Source of the DNA: Leucobacter chinensis
Lineage (GTDB): Bacteria > Actinomycetota > Actinomycetes > Actinomycetales > Microbacteriaceae
Assembly (NCBI RefSeq): GCF_019049105.1
Contig: NZ_JAHQZR010000006.1
Coordinates: forward strand, 1-64,000
Direction: 5' to 3'
Length of the DNA: 64,000 nt
The notes beneath the pieces are model-generated. The model saw nothing but the letters and a program-made list of their open reading frames with translations, was not told the DNA's origin and ran no database searches. Below are positions 9,022 through 19,600 of the stretch, piece by piece. A program made the position numbers and the translations under genes. Numbering within the stretch: position 1 is the stretch's first letter; each line of letters starts with the position of its first letter.

Positions 9022-9840
9022 ATGATTATTCTCGCCGCAACGCCCATCGGTAACCTCGGCGACGCCTCGGCGAGACTGCGCGAGGTGTTCGAGGGTGCGA
9101 CGGTGGTCGCCTGCGAAGACACGCGGCACACGGCAAACCTGCTTCGTCTGCTCGAGATTGAAAACCGGCCCGAACTACTCGCGCTCCACGACCACAACGA
9201 GCGTGAGCGAGCAGCGGGGCTCGTCGAGCGCGCCAGGCATGAAGACCTTGTCGTTGTGAGTGATGCGGGTATGCCGACGGTCTCTGACCCTGGCTACCGG
9301 CTTGTGCAAGAGGCAGTGCAGCAGGGGGTCGAGGTGACGGTGATTCCTGGGCCGTCGGCGGTGACGACCGCCCTTGCGCTTTCGGGCCTGCCGACCGACC
9401 GCTTTAGCTTCGAGGGTTTCGCGCCACGCAAGCACGAAGAGCGGGTGCGTACATACTCGGCGCTCGCCGAAGAACGGCGCACGATGGTGTTCTTTGAGGC
9501 GCCGCAGAGGGTCGAAGCGACGCTGCGTGCGATGGCCGAAGCGATGGGGGCAGAGCGTCGCGCGGCGGTGTGCCGTGAGCTGACGAAACTGTATGAAGAA
9601 GTGCAGCGAGGAACGCTCGCTGAGCTCGCCGACTGGGCAGCCGAGGGTGTACGCGGCGAAGTCGTGATCGTTGTCGCTGGTGGCGAGCCTGCGGTGGTTT
9701 CGCTGAGCGACGGGCTCGGGCTCGTGCGCGACCGGGTCGCGGCCGGTGTTCGCCTCAAAGACGCGACCAAGCAGGTCGCTCAAGAAACGGGCCTCGTCGC
9801 GAGAGAACTGTACGAGCAAGCGCTCGCTGAGAAGGGATAA
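9022..9840 (+). CDS. rsmI: 16S rRNA C1402 2'-O-methyltransferase RsmI
   Basis: RsmI methylates the ribose of C1402 in 16S rRNA using SAM. The protein (272 residues) starts with IILAATPIGNLGDASARL, has ACEDTRHTANLL and the VSDAGMPTVSDPG and VIPGPSAVTTALALSGLPTDRFSFEGF-type blocks (the latter near residues 110-135) of the tetrapyrrole-methylase superfamily. The start at 9022 is the family start; an upstream in-frame extension runs into the promoter. Two bases separate it from the next gene, so the pair is co-transcribed. Confidence 0.95.
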   Translation: MIILAATPIGNLGDASARLREVFEGATVVACEDTRHTANLLRLLEIENRPELLALHDHNERERAAGLVERARHEDLVVVSDAGMPTVSDPGYRLVQEAVQQGVEVTVIPGPSAVTTALALSGLPTDRFSFEGFAPRKHEERVRTYSALAEERRTMVFFEAPQRVEATLRAMAEAMGAERRAAVCRELTKLYEEVQRGTLAELADWAAEGVRGEVVIVVAGGEPAVVSLSDGLGLVRDRVAAGVRLKDATKQVAQETGLVARELYEQALAEKG

Positions 9841-9842
9841 CG

Positions 9843-10352
9843 ATGGCTGAGCAACAGGTGCGGCAACCGCGTGCAATGATCTGGCAGTTGGTATTGCCGG
9901 TGCTGTGGATCGGCGTCGTTTTCGCCATCTCGTTCATTGAGGCGCCCCTCAAGTTCCAGGCACCCGGCATCACGATTCCGCTGGGGCTCGGCATCGGGCG
10001 CCTCGTGTTCACCGCGCTCAACGCCGTTGAGCTGTTGCTGGCCCTCGCCCTTATCGTGGTGAGCTTTTGGCCGCGTGTGACAGCGCTCGCCGCGGGGCTC
10101 AAGGGGTTGCTGCTGAGCATCGTCATCGTGCTCGTGCTCAAGGTCTCTGTCGTTCGGCCGCCACTCAATGCCCGAACGAACGAGGTGCTGGCGGGAGCCG
10201 ATCCGGGGCAGTCACCGTGGCACTACATCTATATTGCGCTCGACCTGGTGCTGTTAGCGCTCCTCGTCATTTTTGTCGTTCGGCAGTCCGGTCGCATTCT
10301 TGCCCGAATGGGCGGCCCTACGCCCTCGAAGAGTGAGCCCTCGGCGGGCTAG
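9843..10352 (+). CDS. Four-TM membrane protein downstream of rsmI
   Basis: An uncharacterised membrane protein of 169 residues. Four hydrophobic segments are visible: around residues 13-32, 45-72, 78-98 and 122-145. The first loop contains EAPLKFQAPGITIPLGLGIGR, a patterned stretch that looks conserved in type but that I cannot assign firmly. The gene begins two bases after the rsmI stop and ends convergent with and overlapping the acyltransferase gene by four bases. Confidence 0.8.
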   Translation: MAEQQVRQPRAMIWQLVLPVLWIGVVFAISFIEAPLKFQAPGITIPLGLGIGRLVFTALNAVELLLALALIVVSFWPRVTALAAGLKGLLLSIVIVLVLKVSVVRPPLNARTNEVLAGADPGQSPWHYIYIALDLVLLALLVIFVVRQSGRILARMGGPTPSKSEPSAG

Positions 10353-11041
10353 GCGCCCCTGCCTCCCTCGGCGTATTCGCCAGAGAACGCTTGACCGCTG
10401 AGCTCCTGAATCGCGCGCATGATGCGCTCTGTTGCCTCTCGGCGGGCACGGCCTCGCGGGAGATCGCTGAGATCATCGAGTTCGAGCGGCGCGCCAAAAC
10501 GAATGACGACGGGCTGTTTCCCGTGGCTCTGGTGGGAATGGTGGCCCGTGCCCTGGAGGCCTATGGGCACGACGGTCGCACCCGTTTCGAGGGCGAGCCA
10601 GGCGGCTCCGCTTCGGCCCTTGTTTAAGAGACCCGTGGTTGAACGTGAGCCCTCGGGAAAAACGGCAAACACGCTGCCTGAGAGAAGAAGGTCACGACCG
10701 GTTTCGAGCGCTTGCTGAGCTTCATTGCTTGCCTCTCGTTGCACGGGAACGGCACCAACGCCGCGCATGACCCAGTTCTTGAACGGAGTCGCAAAGAGTG
10801 ATGCTTTCGCGAGAAAGCGAACCTGCCGCGGTGAGAAGCACGGAATGAGAATGGTGTCGAGGCCTGAGAGATGATTACTGACGAGCAGCACCGGCCCGTT
10901 GTGTGGTACTGATTCAGAACCGATGACGCGCGGGTGGTAGCGCACCCAGAGCAGAGGGCGCAAAACGCTTCTGCCGACAAAGTAGAGCCACCCCGGGCGA
11001 GTCGCAACGTGAGAAGGCATATTCAACAGAATAGTAGACAC
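10349..11041 (-). CDS. 1-acyl-sn-glycerol-3-phosphate acyltransferase family protein
   Basis: A PlsC-type acyltransferase that would transfer an acyl chain to lysophosphatidate or a related glycerol lipid at the inner membrane face. It has the HX4D motif in VSNHLSGLDT and the FPEGSRS motif about 70 residues later, plus a hydrophobic N-terminus (WLYFVGRSVLRPLLWV). The length is 230 residues from a GTG at 11041; an ATG at 11020 is an alternative and neither has a strong ribosome site. It is divergent from the FKBP lipoprotein gene. Confidence 0.87.
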   Translation of the reverse strand: MSTILLNMPSHVATRPGWLYFVGRSVLRPLLWVRYHPRVIGSESVPHNGPVLLVSNHLSGLDTILIPCFSPRQVRFLAKASLFATPFKNWVMRGVGAVPVQREASNEAQQALETGRDLLLSGSVFAVFPEGSRSTTGLLNKGRSGAAWLALETGATVVPIGLQGTGHHSHQSHGKQPVVIRFGAPLELDDLSDLPRGRARREATERIMRAIQELSGQAFSGEYAEGGRGA

Positions 11042-11135
11042 CGTGAATCTTCAGCTTTTCGAGAGCTTCACGCGCAATACTCGATACGAATGATCTTCGC
11101 CCAAGTGGCGCCGCTGAACCCCTGGATGGAGTCTC

Positions 11136-12113
11136 GTGAAACGTACGCTCGCCCTTATTCCTGCCGTCTTGCTGCTCGCGGGCACGCTCACCTCGTGCAC
11201 GGGTGATGAGAAGCCCGTTGCCGATGGCTGTGTCGAGCCAGGCTCGCTGAGCGACTCGGTAAAGGTCGAGGGCGGTTTCGGTGAGCAGCTGAAGCTTGAC
11301 CTCGATAAGCCCATCAAAGCTGACAAGGTCGAGCGCACCGTGCTCGAAACCGACCAGCGGGGCAAGAGCGACGATATTGGCGAAGACGAGAACGTCTTTA
11401 CGAGCCTCACCGTGTTTGATGGCGCTGACGGCAGCGTGACCGAGTTCACTCAGACGATGCTCACCGCGACGGGCAGCTACTCGCCCTGGGTGAAGCAGAC
11501 GCTCAACTGCGCCAAGGGGGGCGAGCGCGTCGTCATCGTGACCCCGAAGCAAGACGTCGTGGGCAAAGACAAGGCGACGGCTGACGAGACGCTCGTCATC
11601 GTCTCTGACCTGTACGTTCCAGAGCTCGAAAAAGCCGAGGGCGAAGACGTGAAACTTCCTGCTGACCTGCCCGAGGTATCAATCGCCAAGAATGGTGAGC
11701 CGACCATCACGATTCCTGACTCTGCGAAGGCACCCGAAACGCTTACGGTCGAGACGATGGTGAAGGGCAAGGGCGACGAGATTAAGCCTGGCGACACAGT
11801 CTTCGTGCACTACCGTGGCGTGATCATGCGCACCGGAGAAGAGTTCGACTCAAGCTGGTCACGTGGCGAATTCAGCCACTTCAATGCTGCAACCGATGAA
11901 GAAGCAGCCGAGGTCGGCGCGAAGCTACCCGTCATTCGAGGTTTTCGTGATGCGCTCGTGGGGCAAACCGTTGGCTCACGCGTGATGTCAATCGTGCCCG
12001 CTGAAGACGGCGGTTATGGTGGCGAGCGACTGAAGAGCATGGGCCACGAAGAAGATGACGTGATGGTCTTCGTGCTCGACATCCTGGGCTCAATGCCCGC
12101 TACCGTGCAGTAG
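11136..12113 (+). CDS. FKBP-type peptidyl-prolyl isomerase lipoprotein
   Basis: A secreted, lipid-anchored prolyl isomerase. The signal peptide ends in the lipobox LTSC (Cys 21). The C-terminal 110 residues are an FKBP domain: GDTVFVHYRGVIMRTGEEFDSSW and, later, VPAEDGGYG near the substrate pocket; the region between about 30 and 200 looks like a second, degenerate FKBP-like or linker segment. The GTG start at 11136 has GGAG four bases upstream. The next gene, a site-2 protease, starts nine bases after the stop, so extracytoplasmic protein quality control is the likely theme. Confidence 0.92.
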   Translation: MKRTLALIPAVLLLAGTLTSCTGDEKPVADGCVEPGSLSDSVKVEGGFGEQLKLDLDKPIKADKVERTVLETDQRGKSDDIGEDENVFTSLTVFDGADGSVTEFTQTMLTATGSYSPWVKQTLNCAKGGERVVIVTPKQDVVGKDKATADETLVIVSDLYVPELEKAEGEDVKLPADLPEVSIAKNGEPTITIPDSAKAPETLTVETMVKGKGDEIKPGDTVFVHYRGVIMRTGEEFDSSWSRGEFSHFNAATDEEAAEVGAKLPVIRGFRDALVGQTVGSRVMSIVPAEDGGYGGERLKSMGHEEDDVMVFVLDILGSMPATVQ

Positions 12114-12122
12114 CCCTCGATC

Positions 12123-13451
12123 GTGCAAGACGCGCTGCTCTACCTCTTCGGGGTGCTCATTATTTTCGTGGGCCTCGCGCTCTCGATTGCCCTGCATGAG
12201 GTGGGGCACCTGTTGCCCGCAAAGCTCTTTCGGGTCAAAGTCACTCAGTTCATGGTGGGCTTTGGCAAGACCCTGTGGTCTCGAAAGAAAGGTGAAACCG
12301 AGTACGGGTTCAAACTCATCCCGCTCGGCGGCTACGTTTCGATGATCGGCATGTATCCGCCGAAACATCCGGGCGAGGTCTCGCGCGAATCGACCACTGG
12401 CTTCTTCCAAGAAGTGGTCGGTGAAGCCCGAAAAGCGAGCGCTGAAACGATCACTGCTGGTGACGATGATCGTGCGTTCTACCGGCTTGCCGAGTGGAAA
12501 AAGGTCATCATCATGCTCGGTGGCCCGCTCATGAACCTTGTGCTCGCGATCATCTTCTACGCGATTCTCGTTGCCGGGTTTGGCGTGCCTCAAGCAACGA
12601 CCACGGTGGGGCAGGTCAATGAGTGCCTCGTCTCTGCGAACGCGCAGGCGACGGAGTGCACGAGCGACATGCCGGAAGCTCCGGCCGCGGCCGCTGGGCT
12701 CCTACCTGGCGACAAGGTTGTCGCGATCGACGGCGAAGCGATGACCGAGTGGGATCGTGTTCGCGAGATCGTCGCAGCGAGCCCTGGGCAACCGTTGAAC
12801 TTTGAGATTGAGCGCGAGGGGAAAACGCAGATATTGCAGTTGACCCCCGCAGTCAACGAACGGGCCCGTGCCGATGCTTCTGGAGCGAAGATTGTTGGCC
12901 CAGACGGTGAAGTCGAGGTCGAATCGGTCGGCATGATGGGTGTCGTACCCACTATGGAACTCGAACGCCAGCCTGTGACCGCTGCACCCGCCCTTGTTTT
13001 TGACAACATTCGGGCCGTGGGCGACGTGATCATTCATATGCCGCAGCGCCTCGTCGATGTATGGCAGGCAGCTTTTGGGAGCGAAGAGCGCGCGCTGAAC
13101 GGCCCGGTCAGCGTTGTCGGTGTCGGCCGTATCGCCGGTGACCTCGTGAGCAACGACACGACACCGGTCGTCGACAAAGCACAAGCCATGGTCGGTCTTC
13201 TCGCATCGCTGAACGTTGCGCTCTTCGTGTTTAACCTCATTCCCCTCACGCCACTCGACGGAGGGCATATTGCCGGGGCTCTATATGAGGGGGCAAAACG
13301 CCGGCTCTGGAAGCTTTTCGGTAAGGGTGATCCAGGCCCGGTCGACACCGCCAAGATGGTTCCCGTGACTCTCGTCGTCGCGACGCTCCTGCTCGGCATG
13401 ACACTCCTGCTTATCTATGCCGACATCGTGAAGCCGATGTCGCTGAGCTAG
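12123..13451 (+). CDS. Site-2 (RIP) zinc metalloprotease, M50 family
   Basis: An intramembrane protease of the RseP/Rip1 group, 442 residues. The zinc site HEVGH is at residues 25-29 in the first membrane helix; a PDZ domain follows at about 165-240 (the LLPGDKVVAIDGEAM segment), and the second active-site helix carries NLIPLTPLDGGH near residue 375. Such proteases cut anti-sigma factors or remnant signal peptides after a first cleavage. The initiator is a GTG. It follows the FKBP lipoprotein gene closely, and the thiol-redox pair begins 55 bases downstream. Confidence 0.94.
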   Translation: MQDALLYLFGVLIIFVGLALSIALHEVGHLLPAKLFRVKVTQFMVGFGKTLWSRKKGETEYGFKLIPLGGYVSMIGMYPPKHPGEVSRESTTGFFQEVVGEARKASAETITAGDDDRAFYRLAEWKKVIIMLGGPLMNLVLAIIFYAILVAGFGVPQATTTVGQVNECLVSANAQATECTSDMPEAPAAAAGLLPGDKVVAIDGEAMTEWDRVREIVAASPGQPLNFEIEREGKTQILQLTPAVNERARADASGAKIVGPDGEVEVESVGMMGVVPTMELERQPVTAAPALVFDNIRAVGDVIIHMPQRLVDVWQAAFGSEERALNGPVSVVGVGRIAGDLVSNDTTPVVDKAQAMVGLLASLNVALFVFNLIPLTPLDGGHIAGALYEGAKRRLWKLFGKGDPGPVDTAKMVPVTLVVATLLLGMTLLLIYADIVKPMSLS

Positions 13452-13506
13452 AAGGACGAAGCCCGTTCAGGTCAAAAGCACAAGCGTCTTATAGGCTTAA
13501 AGGGCC

Positions 13507-14277
13507 ATGAACGTGACACACTCTGAACAGACCGTTGCCCAGCTCACAAAGAAGCTGCGCCAGCAGCGTATTCTGAGTCTCATTCTTGCGATTGCACTCG
13601 TATTTGTTGGGGGCGCCTATACGCTCCTGTGGAACCAGACGCAGAACGACGCAAATCCTGCGCAGGGTGACACCGCGCAGGTCGCCGATGGTGGCGAGCA
13701 GGCTGCTACGGAGCCCGATTTGAGCGCAGAACCCTATATGGTGCTTGGCAAGGCAGACGCCCCCGTCACGATCTATGAGTGGACCGACTACACGTGCCCA
13801 TACTGTGGCCTCTACCACCGCGATACGCTCCCGACGATCGTGAAGGAGTACATCGACAGCGGCAAGGTGCGTCTCGAAGTTCACGATGTGACCTTCATCG
13901 GTGAACAAGCCGAAGACGCGGCTGTTGCTGCGAGGGCAGCCGGTCTGCAGGACCGCTACTTTGACTACCTCTTCAAGGTGTACGGGCTGAGCGCTGACGG
14001 GGCTAAGCCGAACCTCGACGAGAAGCAGCTGACCGACCTCGCTGCCGAGCTCGACCTCGATCTCGACGCCTTCGCGAAAGATTTCGCTAGCGAGGGCTTG
14101 CGTCAGGAGGTGCAGGCCAGCACCCAGCAGGCCCAGCAGATGGGCATCAGTGGGGTGCCATTCTTCGTTGTTGCAACCTCAGGCACGCTCACAGACTCGC
14201 AGCAGCTTAACGGTGCTCAAGAGATCGACACCTTCAGGCAGGTCATTGACCAGCAGCTGGAGAGCGCGGGTCGGTAA
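13507..14277 (+). CDS. Membrane-anchored DsbA-like thiol:disulfide oxidoreductase
   Basis: A thioredoxin-fold disulfide oxidoreductase of 256 residues facing the outside of the membrane. One N-terminal TM helix (residues 22-42) anchors a DsbA-like domain with the CPYC redox site at 97-100 and the cis-proline segment GVPFF near 220; the helical insertion between them is typical of the DSBA/thioredoxin_4 group. It starts 55 bases after the protease and ends three bases before the CcdA gene, the expected electron-transfer partner. Confidence 0.92.
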   Translation: MNVTHSEQTVAQLTKKLRQQRILSLILAIALVFVGGAYTLLWNQTQNDANPAQGDTAQVADGGEQAATEPDLSAEPYMVLGKADAPVTIYEWTDYTCPYCGLYHRDTLPTIVKEYIDSGKVRLEVHDVTFIGEQAEDAAVAARAAGLQDRYFDYLFKVYGLSADGAKPNLDEKQLTDLAAELDLDLDAFAKDFASEGLRQEVQASTQQAQQMGISGVPFFVVATSGTLTDSQQLNGAQEIDTFRQVIDQQLESAGR

Positions 14278-14280
14278 CTC

Positions 14281-15135
14281 GTGTCGATCGGTCTTCTTGG
14301 GGCGCTGCTCGCCGGTATGCTGACGCTCCTGAGCCCATGCTCTGTGATGCTTCTGCCCGCCTTCTTCGCTTACGCCTTTACTAACCCGGGCGCCATCATC
14401 GCCCGCACCGGCATTTTCTTCGCGGGGCTCTCGGTGACGCTTGTTCCGCTCGGTTTGCTTGCGGGCTCACTGGGGCTGTGGATTCAGCAGTACCGCGAAA
14501 CCATTGTGCTCGTCGCAGCGGTGCTCGTGATTCTTCTTGGGGCGGCAATGCTGCTCGGCTTGCCCATTCCCGGTCTGACGCGACAACGGAGTGCAGAGTC
14601 GACCTCGGTGGCATCGGTCTTTGCGCTCGGCACAATCTACGGTGTCGCTGGAGTGTGTGCGGGCCCCCTGCTTGGTGCGGTGCTCACCGTCGCTGGCGCA
14701 GGGGCGAACCCGCTGTACGGCGGGCTCATCATGTTCGCGTTTGCGACCGGCATGGTGATTCCGTTGCTCGTGCTCGCGCTGTTGTGGGAAAAGACTCCCG
14801 CGATCCGCACCCTCGTTCGGCCAAGAACCGTCCACGTCGGGCGCTGGAGCAATACGTGGACCCAGATCATTGGGGGAGCGCTCACGGTGATTGTCGGGGT
14901 GCTGCTCGTGATCACGAATGGAACGGCGAGCCTCGGCAGCGTCTTTACGGTCGAGCAACAGTTCACGCTTGAATCGTCGGTCATGCGCTTTGCCGCTACT
15001 ATTCCGCCAGCAATCTCGGCGCTCGTTGCGCTCGCGATTCTCGCGACCGTGTGGTTTACCGTCTGGTATCGACCACGAAAAGTCAAGGCGAAAAGGGTGG
15101 CCGAGGCTCAGGAGAGCCGAACAGCGCTGGAGTAG
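14281..15135 (+). CDS. CcdA/DsbD-family transmembrane thiol-redox protein
   Basis: A six-helix membrane protein that moves reducing equivalents across the membrane to extracytoplasmic thioredoxin-like proteins. It has 284 residues; the two family cysteines are present as LLSPCSVMLLP (Cys 20) and AGVCAGPLLG (Cys 126). The initiator is a GTG. Only three bases separate it from the DsbA-like gene, so the pair forms a redox relay, used for disulfide reduction or isomerisation or for cytochrome c assembly. No cytochrome assembly genes (resB, resC) lie nearby, which favours the general redox role. Confidence 0.92.
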   Translation: MSIGLLGALLAGMLTLLSPCSVMLLPAFFAYAFTNPGAIIARTGIFFAGLSVTLVPLGLLAGSLGLWIQQYRETIVLVAAVLVILLGAAMLLGLPIPGLTRQRSAESTSVASVFALGTIYGVAGVCAGPLLGAVLTVAGAGANPLYGGLIMFAFATGMVIPLLVLALLWEKTPAIRTLVRPRTVHVGRWSNTWTQIIGGALTVIVGVLLVITNGTASLGSVFTVEQQFTLESSVMRFAATIPPAISALVALAILATVWFTVWYRPRKVKAKRVAEAQESRTALE

Positions 15136-15164
15136 ACTCTGAGGGTTCACGAAGAGAGGGATCC

Positions 15165-16628
15165 ATGAAGCAGAATACGACCATTAGACCGTGGGCGGCC
15201 CTATGGACCCTGGTGCTCGGATTCTTCATGATTCTCGTCGACACGACGATCGTGTCGGTAGCAAATCCCACCATCATGCGTGGCCTCGATACCACGATGA
15301 CGGCTACTCTCTGGGCCACGAGCGCATACCTGCTCGCATACGCGGTGCCGCTGCTCATTACCGGTCGTCTTGGCGATCGCTTCGGCCCGCGTCGTGTGTA
15401 CCTCGTCGGCCTCGCGACCTTCACGATTGCCTCGCTCATGTGCGGCCTCGCGCCGAACATCGAGACCCTTGTTGCTGCTCGCGCGCTGCAGGGCATTGGC
15501 GCTTCATGTATGACCCCGCAGACGATGTCGGTCATTACCCGTATCTTCCCGCCCAACCAGCGCGGGAGCGCGATGGCGATCTGGGGCGTGACCGCTGGCG
15601 TTGCAATGCTCGTCGGGCCTATTCTTGGTGGCTTCTTGCTTGGTGCGGTGGGCTGGGAGTGGATCTTCTTCATCAATGTGCCCGTCGGCATCGTTGCCTT
15701 TTGGCTGACCATGCGCAACGTGCCGGTGTTGCCTACCAACGCGCACCGCTTCGACATTCTGGGCGTGGTGTTGAGCGCCCTCGGCACCTTCCTCGTGGTC
15801 TTTGGTATTCAGGAGGGTGAAACCTTCGACTGGGGCACGATGTGGGGCCCGGTGAGTATCTGGGGCCTCATCATCACCGGCGTTATCGTGCTCGCGCTCT
15901 TCGTCGTGTGGCAAAAGGTGCAGCGTGGTGAACCGCTCATGCCGCTCACCATGTTCGCCGACCGAAACTTCTCGGTTGGCAGCATCGCCATCATGCTCGT
16001 TGGCCTGACCACGACTGCACTCGCACTGCCGCTCATGTTCTACCTGCAACTCGTTCGAGGGCTTACTCCAGCGCAGTCGGCGCTCATGCTCCTGCCGCAG
16101 GCGGTGCTCTCAATCATTCTCGCGAGGCCCATCGGCAAGCTCGTCGACCGTCGCGACAGCCGCCGCGTCAACACCCTCGGCCTCACGCTGCAGGGCATCG
16201 GTATCGCGAGCTATGTTCCGCTCATGCTGGGCGAAGGCCACATCGCGCTGCTGCTCATCCCGAGCACGATTCTCGGCGTCGCAAACTCGATGATGTGGGG
16301 GCCGCTCGCCTCGATCACGATGTACAGCGTCAACCCGGTTCACGCTGGCGCCGCATCTGGTGTCTACAACACGAGCCGCCAGCTTGGCGCGGTGCTCGGC
16401 TCGGCAGCCATGGCCATGCTCATGTCGGCACGCCTGAGCTCCAAACTCGGTGAAGACGCGGGCATTGGCACCGAAACGGTGGGGCAGCTCGCAGAGCCAT
16501 TTAGAAACGGATACGCCGAGGCAATGGCCCAGTCGATGCTCTTGCCGACCCTGGCCATCATTATCGGCGCCATCGTAACTCTCTGGTTTGCGCCCCGGCC
16601 CAAAGAAGAGGCAGTGGCCTCGGCCTAA
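15165..16628 (+). CDS. MFS exporter, DHA2 (14-TM) family
   Basis: A multidrug-type proton antiporter of 487 residues. The N-terminus WTLVLGFFMILVDTTIVSVANP is the hallmark DHA2 helix 1 (motif D1), followed by the RLGDRFGPRRVY loop and motif C-like ALQGIGASCMTPQ. About 14 hydrophobic segments are visible. The ATG at 15165 has GAGAGGG upstream; the frame is open further but would overlap the ccdA-like gene. It starts 29 bases after that gene and may be read through from it. The substrate is unknown. Confidence 0.92.
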   Translation: MKQNTTIRPWAALWTLVLGFFMILVDTTIVSVANPTIMRGLDTTMTATLWATSAYLLAYAVPLLITGRLGDRFGPRRVYLVGLATFTIASLMCGLAPNIETLVAARALQGIGASCMTPQTMSVITRIFPPNQRGSAMAIWGVTAGVAMLVGPILGGFLLGAVGWEWIFFINVPVGIVAFWLTMRNVPVLPTNAHRFDILGVVLSALGTFLVVFGIQEGETFDWGTMWGPVSIWGLIITGVIVLALFVVWQKVQRGEPLMPLTMFADRNFSVGSIAIMLVGLTTTALALPLMFYLQLVRGLTPAQSALMLLPQAVLSIILARPIGKLVDRRDSRRVNTLGLTLQGIGIASYVPLMLGEGHIALLLIPSTILGVANSMMWGPLASITMYSVNPVHAGAASGVYNTSRQLGAVLGSAAMAMLMSARLSSKLGEDAGIGTETVGQLAEPFRNGYAEAMAQSMLLPTLAIIIGAIVTLWFAPRPKEEAVASA

Positions 16629-16635
16629 CGCAAAA

Positions 16636-16673
16636 ACCGGTTTGTGCGAGCCCTTGAGCCCGCGCAAACCGGT
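16636..16673. terminator. Hairpin between convergent genes
   Basis: Arms of 13 bases (16636-16648 and 16661-16673) pair with one G-U, in the gap between the exporter gene and the convergent surface-protein gene. There is no long T tract, so it is a probable rather than certain terminator. Confidence 0.6.
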
Positions 16674-16691
16674 CATGCAATCTGTCGCGTG

Positions 16692-19600
16692 TTAGTCGCG
16701 CAGGCCCCTCCTGTTCCACGCCACGAGGAGCGTCGCGCCGGCGAGGAGCGCCAGGGCAGCCGCCCCTCCAATTGCGGCCCCGAATGCCCATCTCGAGCCC
16801 GTCGTCGCGAGTACTTGCGCTTCGACGTTCTTACCCTCGTCGACTAGTGCGGATCCGCTCCCGCCGCCAGCACTGTCGCCACCGGTTGATCCGTCGTCAC
16901 TCGAGCCGCCATCGGTTGCGCCGCCATCGGTTGCGTCGTCGTTGTCGTCGGCGCCGTCATCGCTATTGGTGTCAGTATTACCGCCGTCGGTGTTGTCGTC
17001 GTCGGTGTTGTTGCCGTCGTCGTTACCGTTGTCATTGTCGCCATCGTCAGTGCCGTTGTCGTTGTCGTCGGCGCCGTCAGCGTCGCCGTCCTGACCGTCG
17101 TTATCGCCGTCTTCACCGTCAACGTCTCCGTCTTCAGCGTCAGTGTCGCCGTCAGTATCACCGCCGTCACCATCAATGTCGCCGTCAGTATCACCGCCGT
17201 CGCCGTCAGCGTCACCGTCGATATCGCTGTCTTCACCGTCGGTATCTCCGTCGTCACCGTCACCGTCACCGTCACCATCTTCATCTCCGTCACCCGGGTT
17301 GGGCGGGGTCGAATCGTCTGGTTCATAAGCGATCGTGCCAACAGAGTTCACGCTTTCGCCTAGCTCGGCGTACTCACTCGGATCGGCCAGCTCGATGCTG
17401 AAGGTGCGCGGGTCGCTGCCTTTGAAACCGGGCATGGTCTTGACTGTAACCTCGATTGGGTCACGCTCACCGGGCTTCCAAGTGACGACCTCGTCGACCG
17501 CCTCATAGTGTGTTCCCGCTTCTGCCTCATGATCGCTCGTGAGCACGCGCACGCTGAGTTCGCCTGCCCAAGCTGGTTCGCTGAGCTGTTCTGGAGTGAC
17601 CGTGAAGACGAGCGGTTCGCCGGCCTTCACGGTTGGTTCGCCAGCGATATTCAGCGTCGTTGGGTACGGAACGGGGTAGGGAATCGCCGCTGAGGCGGTT
17701 GCTCGTGCACCAACGATTGTGTACTCGCTAGGGTCGGTGAGTTCGACGCTGAAGTTTCGTTCGGGGTCACCTGCTGCACCTGCTTTCAGGGGCACCTCGA
17801 CGATAATGTCGTCAGTTTCGCCTGCTGCCCAGGTGAGAACATTATCGAAGGCTTCGTAGTGTTCGCCTGCCTTGGCGGTTCCGTCATGGGTGGTGAAACG
17901 AACGCTTGCTTCGCCAAGCCAGGGGTTGCGTTCGGCTTCGGTTCGGCTCACAGTAAAGCTGACCGTTTCTGCGCCCGCTTCTACGGTCTGATCTTCGCCG
18001 AGTGATAGAACTGACGGTTCAGGGACGGGGTACGAGATGGTCATGAGCGTTGTCTCTGGAACCCCGAGCTCCATGTGCGTGCTCGGGTCCACGAGCTCGA
18101 CTCCGAAGTCAAGTTCAGGGGTTCCGGCGGCACCGGGAAGTATGGTGATCTCGATCTCTTTATCATCGAAATCGCCAGGGCCCCACTCGAGTAGCGTATG
18201 CAATGGCTCGTAGTGAGTTCCCGCTTGCGCAAAGCCGTCCTGTGTCATGACATGCACACTAGCGTCGCCATTCCAATGGTTCTTTGCTGCCTTATTGCGT
18301 GAAACCGTGAGCGTCACTGTTTGCTTGTCGACCGTGCTTGCCTCGACATCGTAGGCTTCGTCAATCGTGAAAGACGAGAGCTCTGGAGTGGGAAAGCTCA
18401 TGAAGCCATCACTCGAGAAACCGCCGCCGAGCTCTGAAAAGCTCTCGGGCTGAGGATCGCTGAGCTCAAGTGTCATAGCGACGTCGGGTGAGCCCGCCGC
18501 GTTCTCGTCGGTGAGCGTTGGCACGGTGACCGTCTTGTCTCTGGTATCTCCTGCGTCCCAGGTGAGAGTTCCGGCGGTGTCTGTGTAGTGCACGCCGCTC
18601 ATAGCACTTCCATCAACCGTGCGGTAATCGACGCTCGCCTTTCCCGTGTAGGGGTTGTTGTCTGCATCGGCGCGGGTCACGGTGAAGACGAGGTCTTCGC
18701 CTGCGTTGACCTGTTGATCTTCGCCAATCTCAAAGACGGTGTTTCCTGGCTCCGGAACCGTGAGATCGAATCGATCGGTAATGGTGTTGCCGAGGGCGTC
18801 AGCAACCTGCACGGTGAACGGCCAATAGTCGACGGCGTCTTGCCCGTCGGGCTCAATCGTGAGAACGCCGGTCGACTCGTCGAGCGTGATCCACTCGGGC
18901 ATCGCAGCGTCGTCGTCCATTGGTTTGATGATGTAGGTGGCTGCGGGAAAACCCGCGGTGGTCTCGATCTGCTGTTCGAAGTGCTCGCCGAGGCTTACGG
19001 TCGCGCTATCTTCGCTCGTGATTGAGCTCCACACGATGGGCATTTTGACGGTTCCTGCGAAACGGTCGTTGCCTTTCGGGTTCTGTGAGAACGAGTACTC
19101 AAGCTCTGGCCACGCCTTGCGTACCTCGATCGTCACGATCGGCATGTTATCGGTTTCGAGCGGCTCGAGGTTGCCCCCGAAATCTGGAAACTGGCCTTGC
19201 TCGCGCAGTTCAAGGTCGCCGGTCGTGTCGTACATGAAGCGCTTCGCGCCGTTCGGCACGTACTGTGGTTTGTTATTGTATTGAATGTTTTGGGCGGTGA
19301 TCGCAAAGGTGCCCACTGACACGGCCTCGGGTGCCGCTGGCAACCCCACGAGCGAGGTTACGTGGTTCGAGAGCGCCTGGATGTTTTTGAGGCTTGGCAG
19401 GTTTGAGAGCGCGTCAATCGAAGTGACCCCGGTCGCGTTCATGTGAATGCGCGAGAGCGTCGGGTTGTCACGAATCGGGTCGAGGTTACCCGCGATATCG
19501 ATGTTGTTCATGATGTGAAGATCGGTCATCTTGTGCATCGCTTCAACGCCCTCGAGGCTTTTCAGTTTCGCGTAGTCAAGGTCGAGGTTTTTCATGTTGA

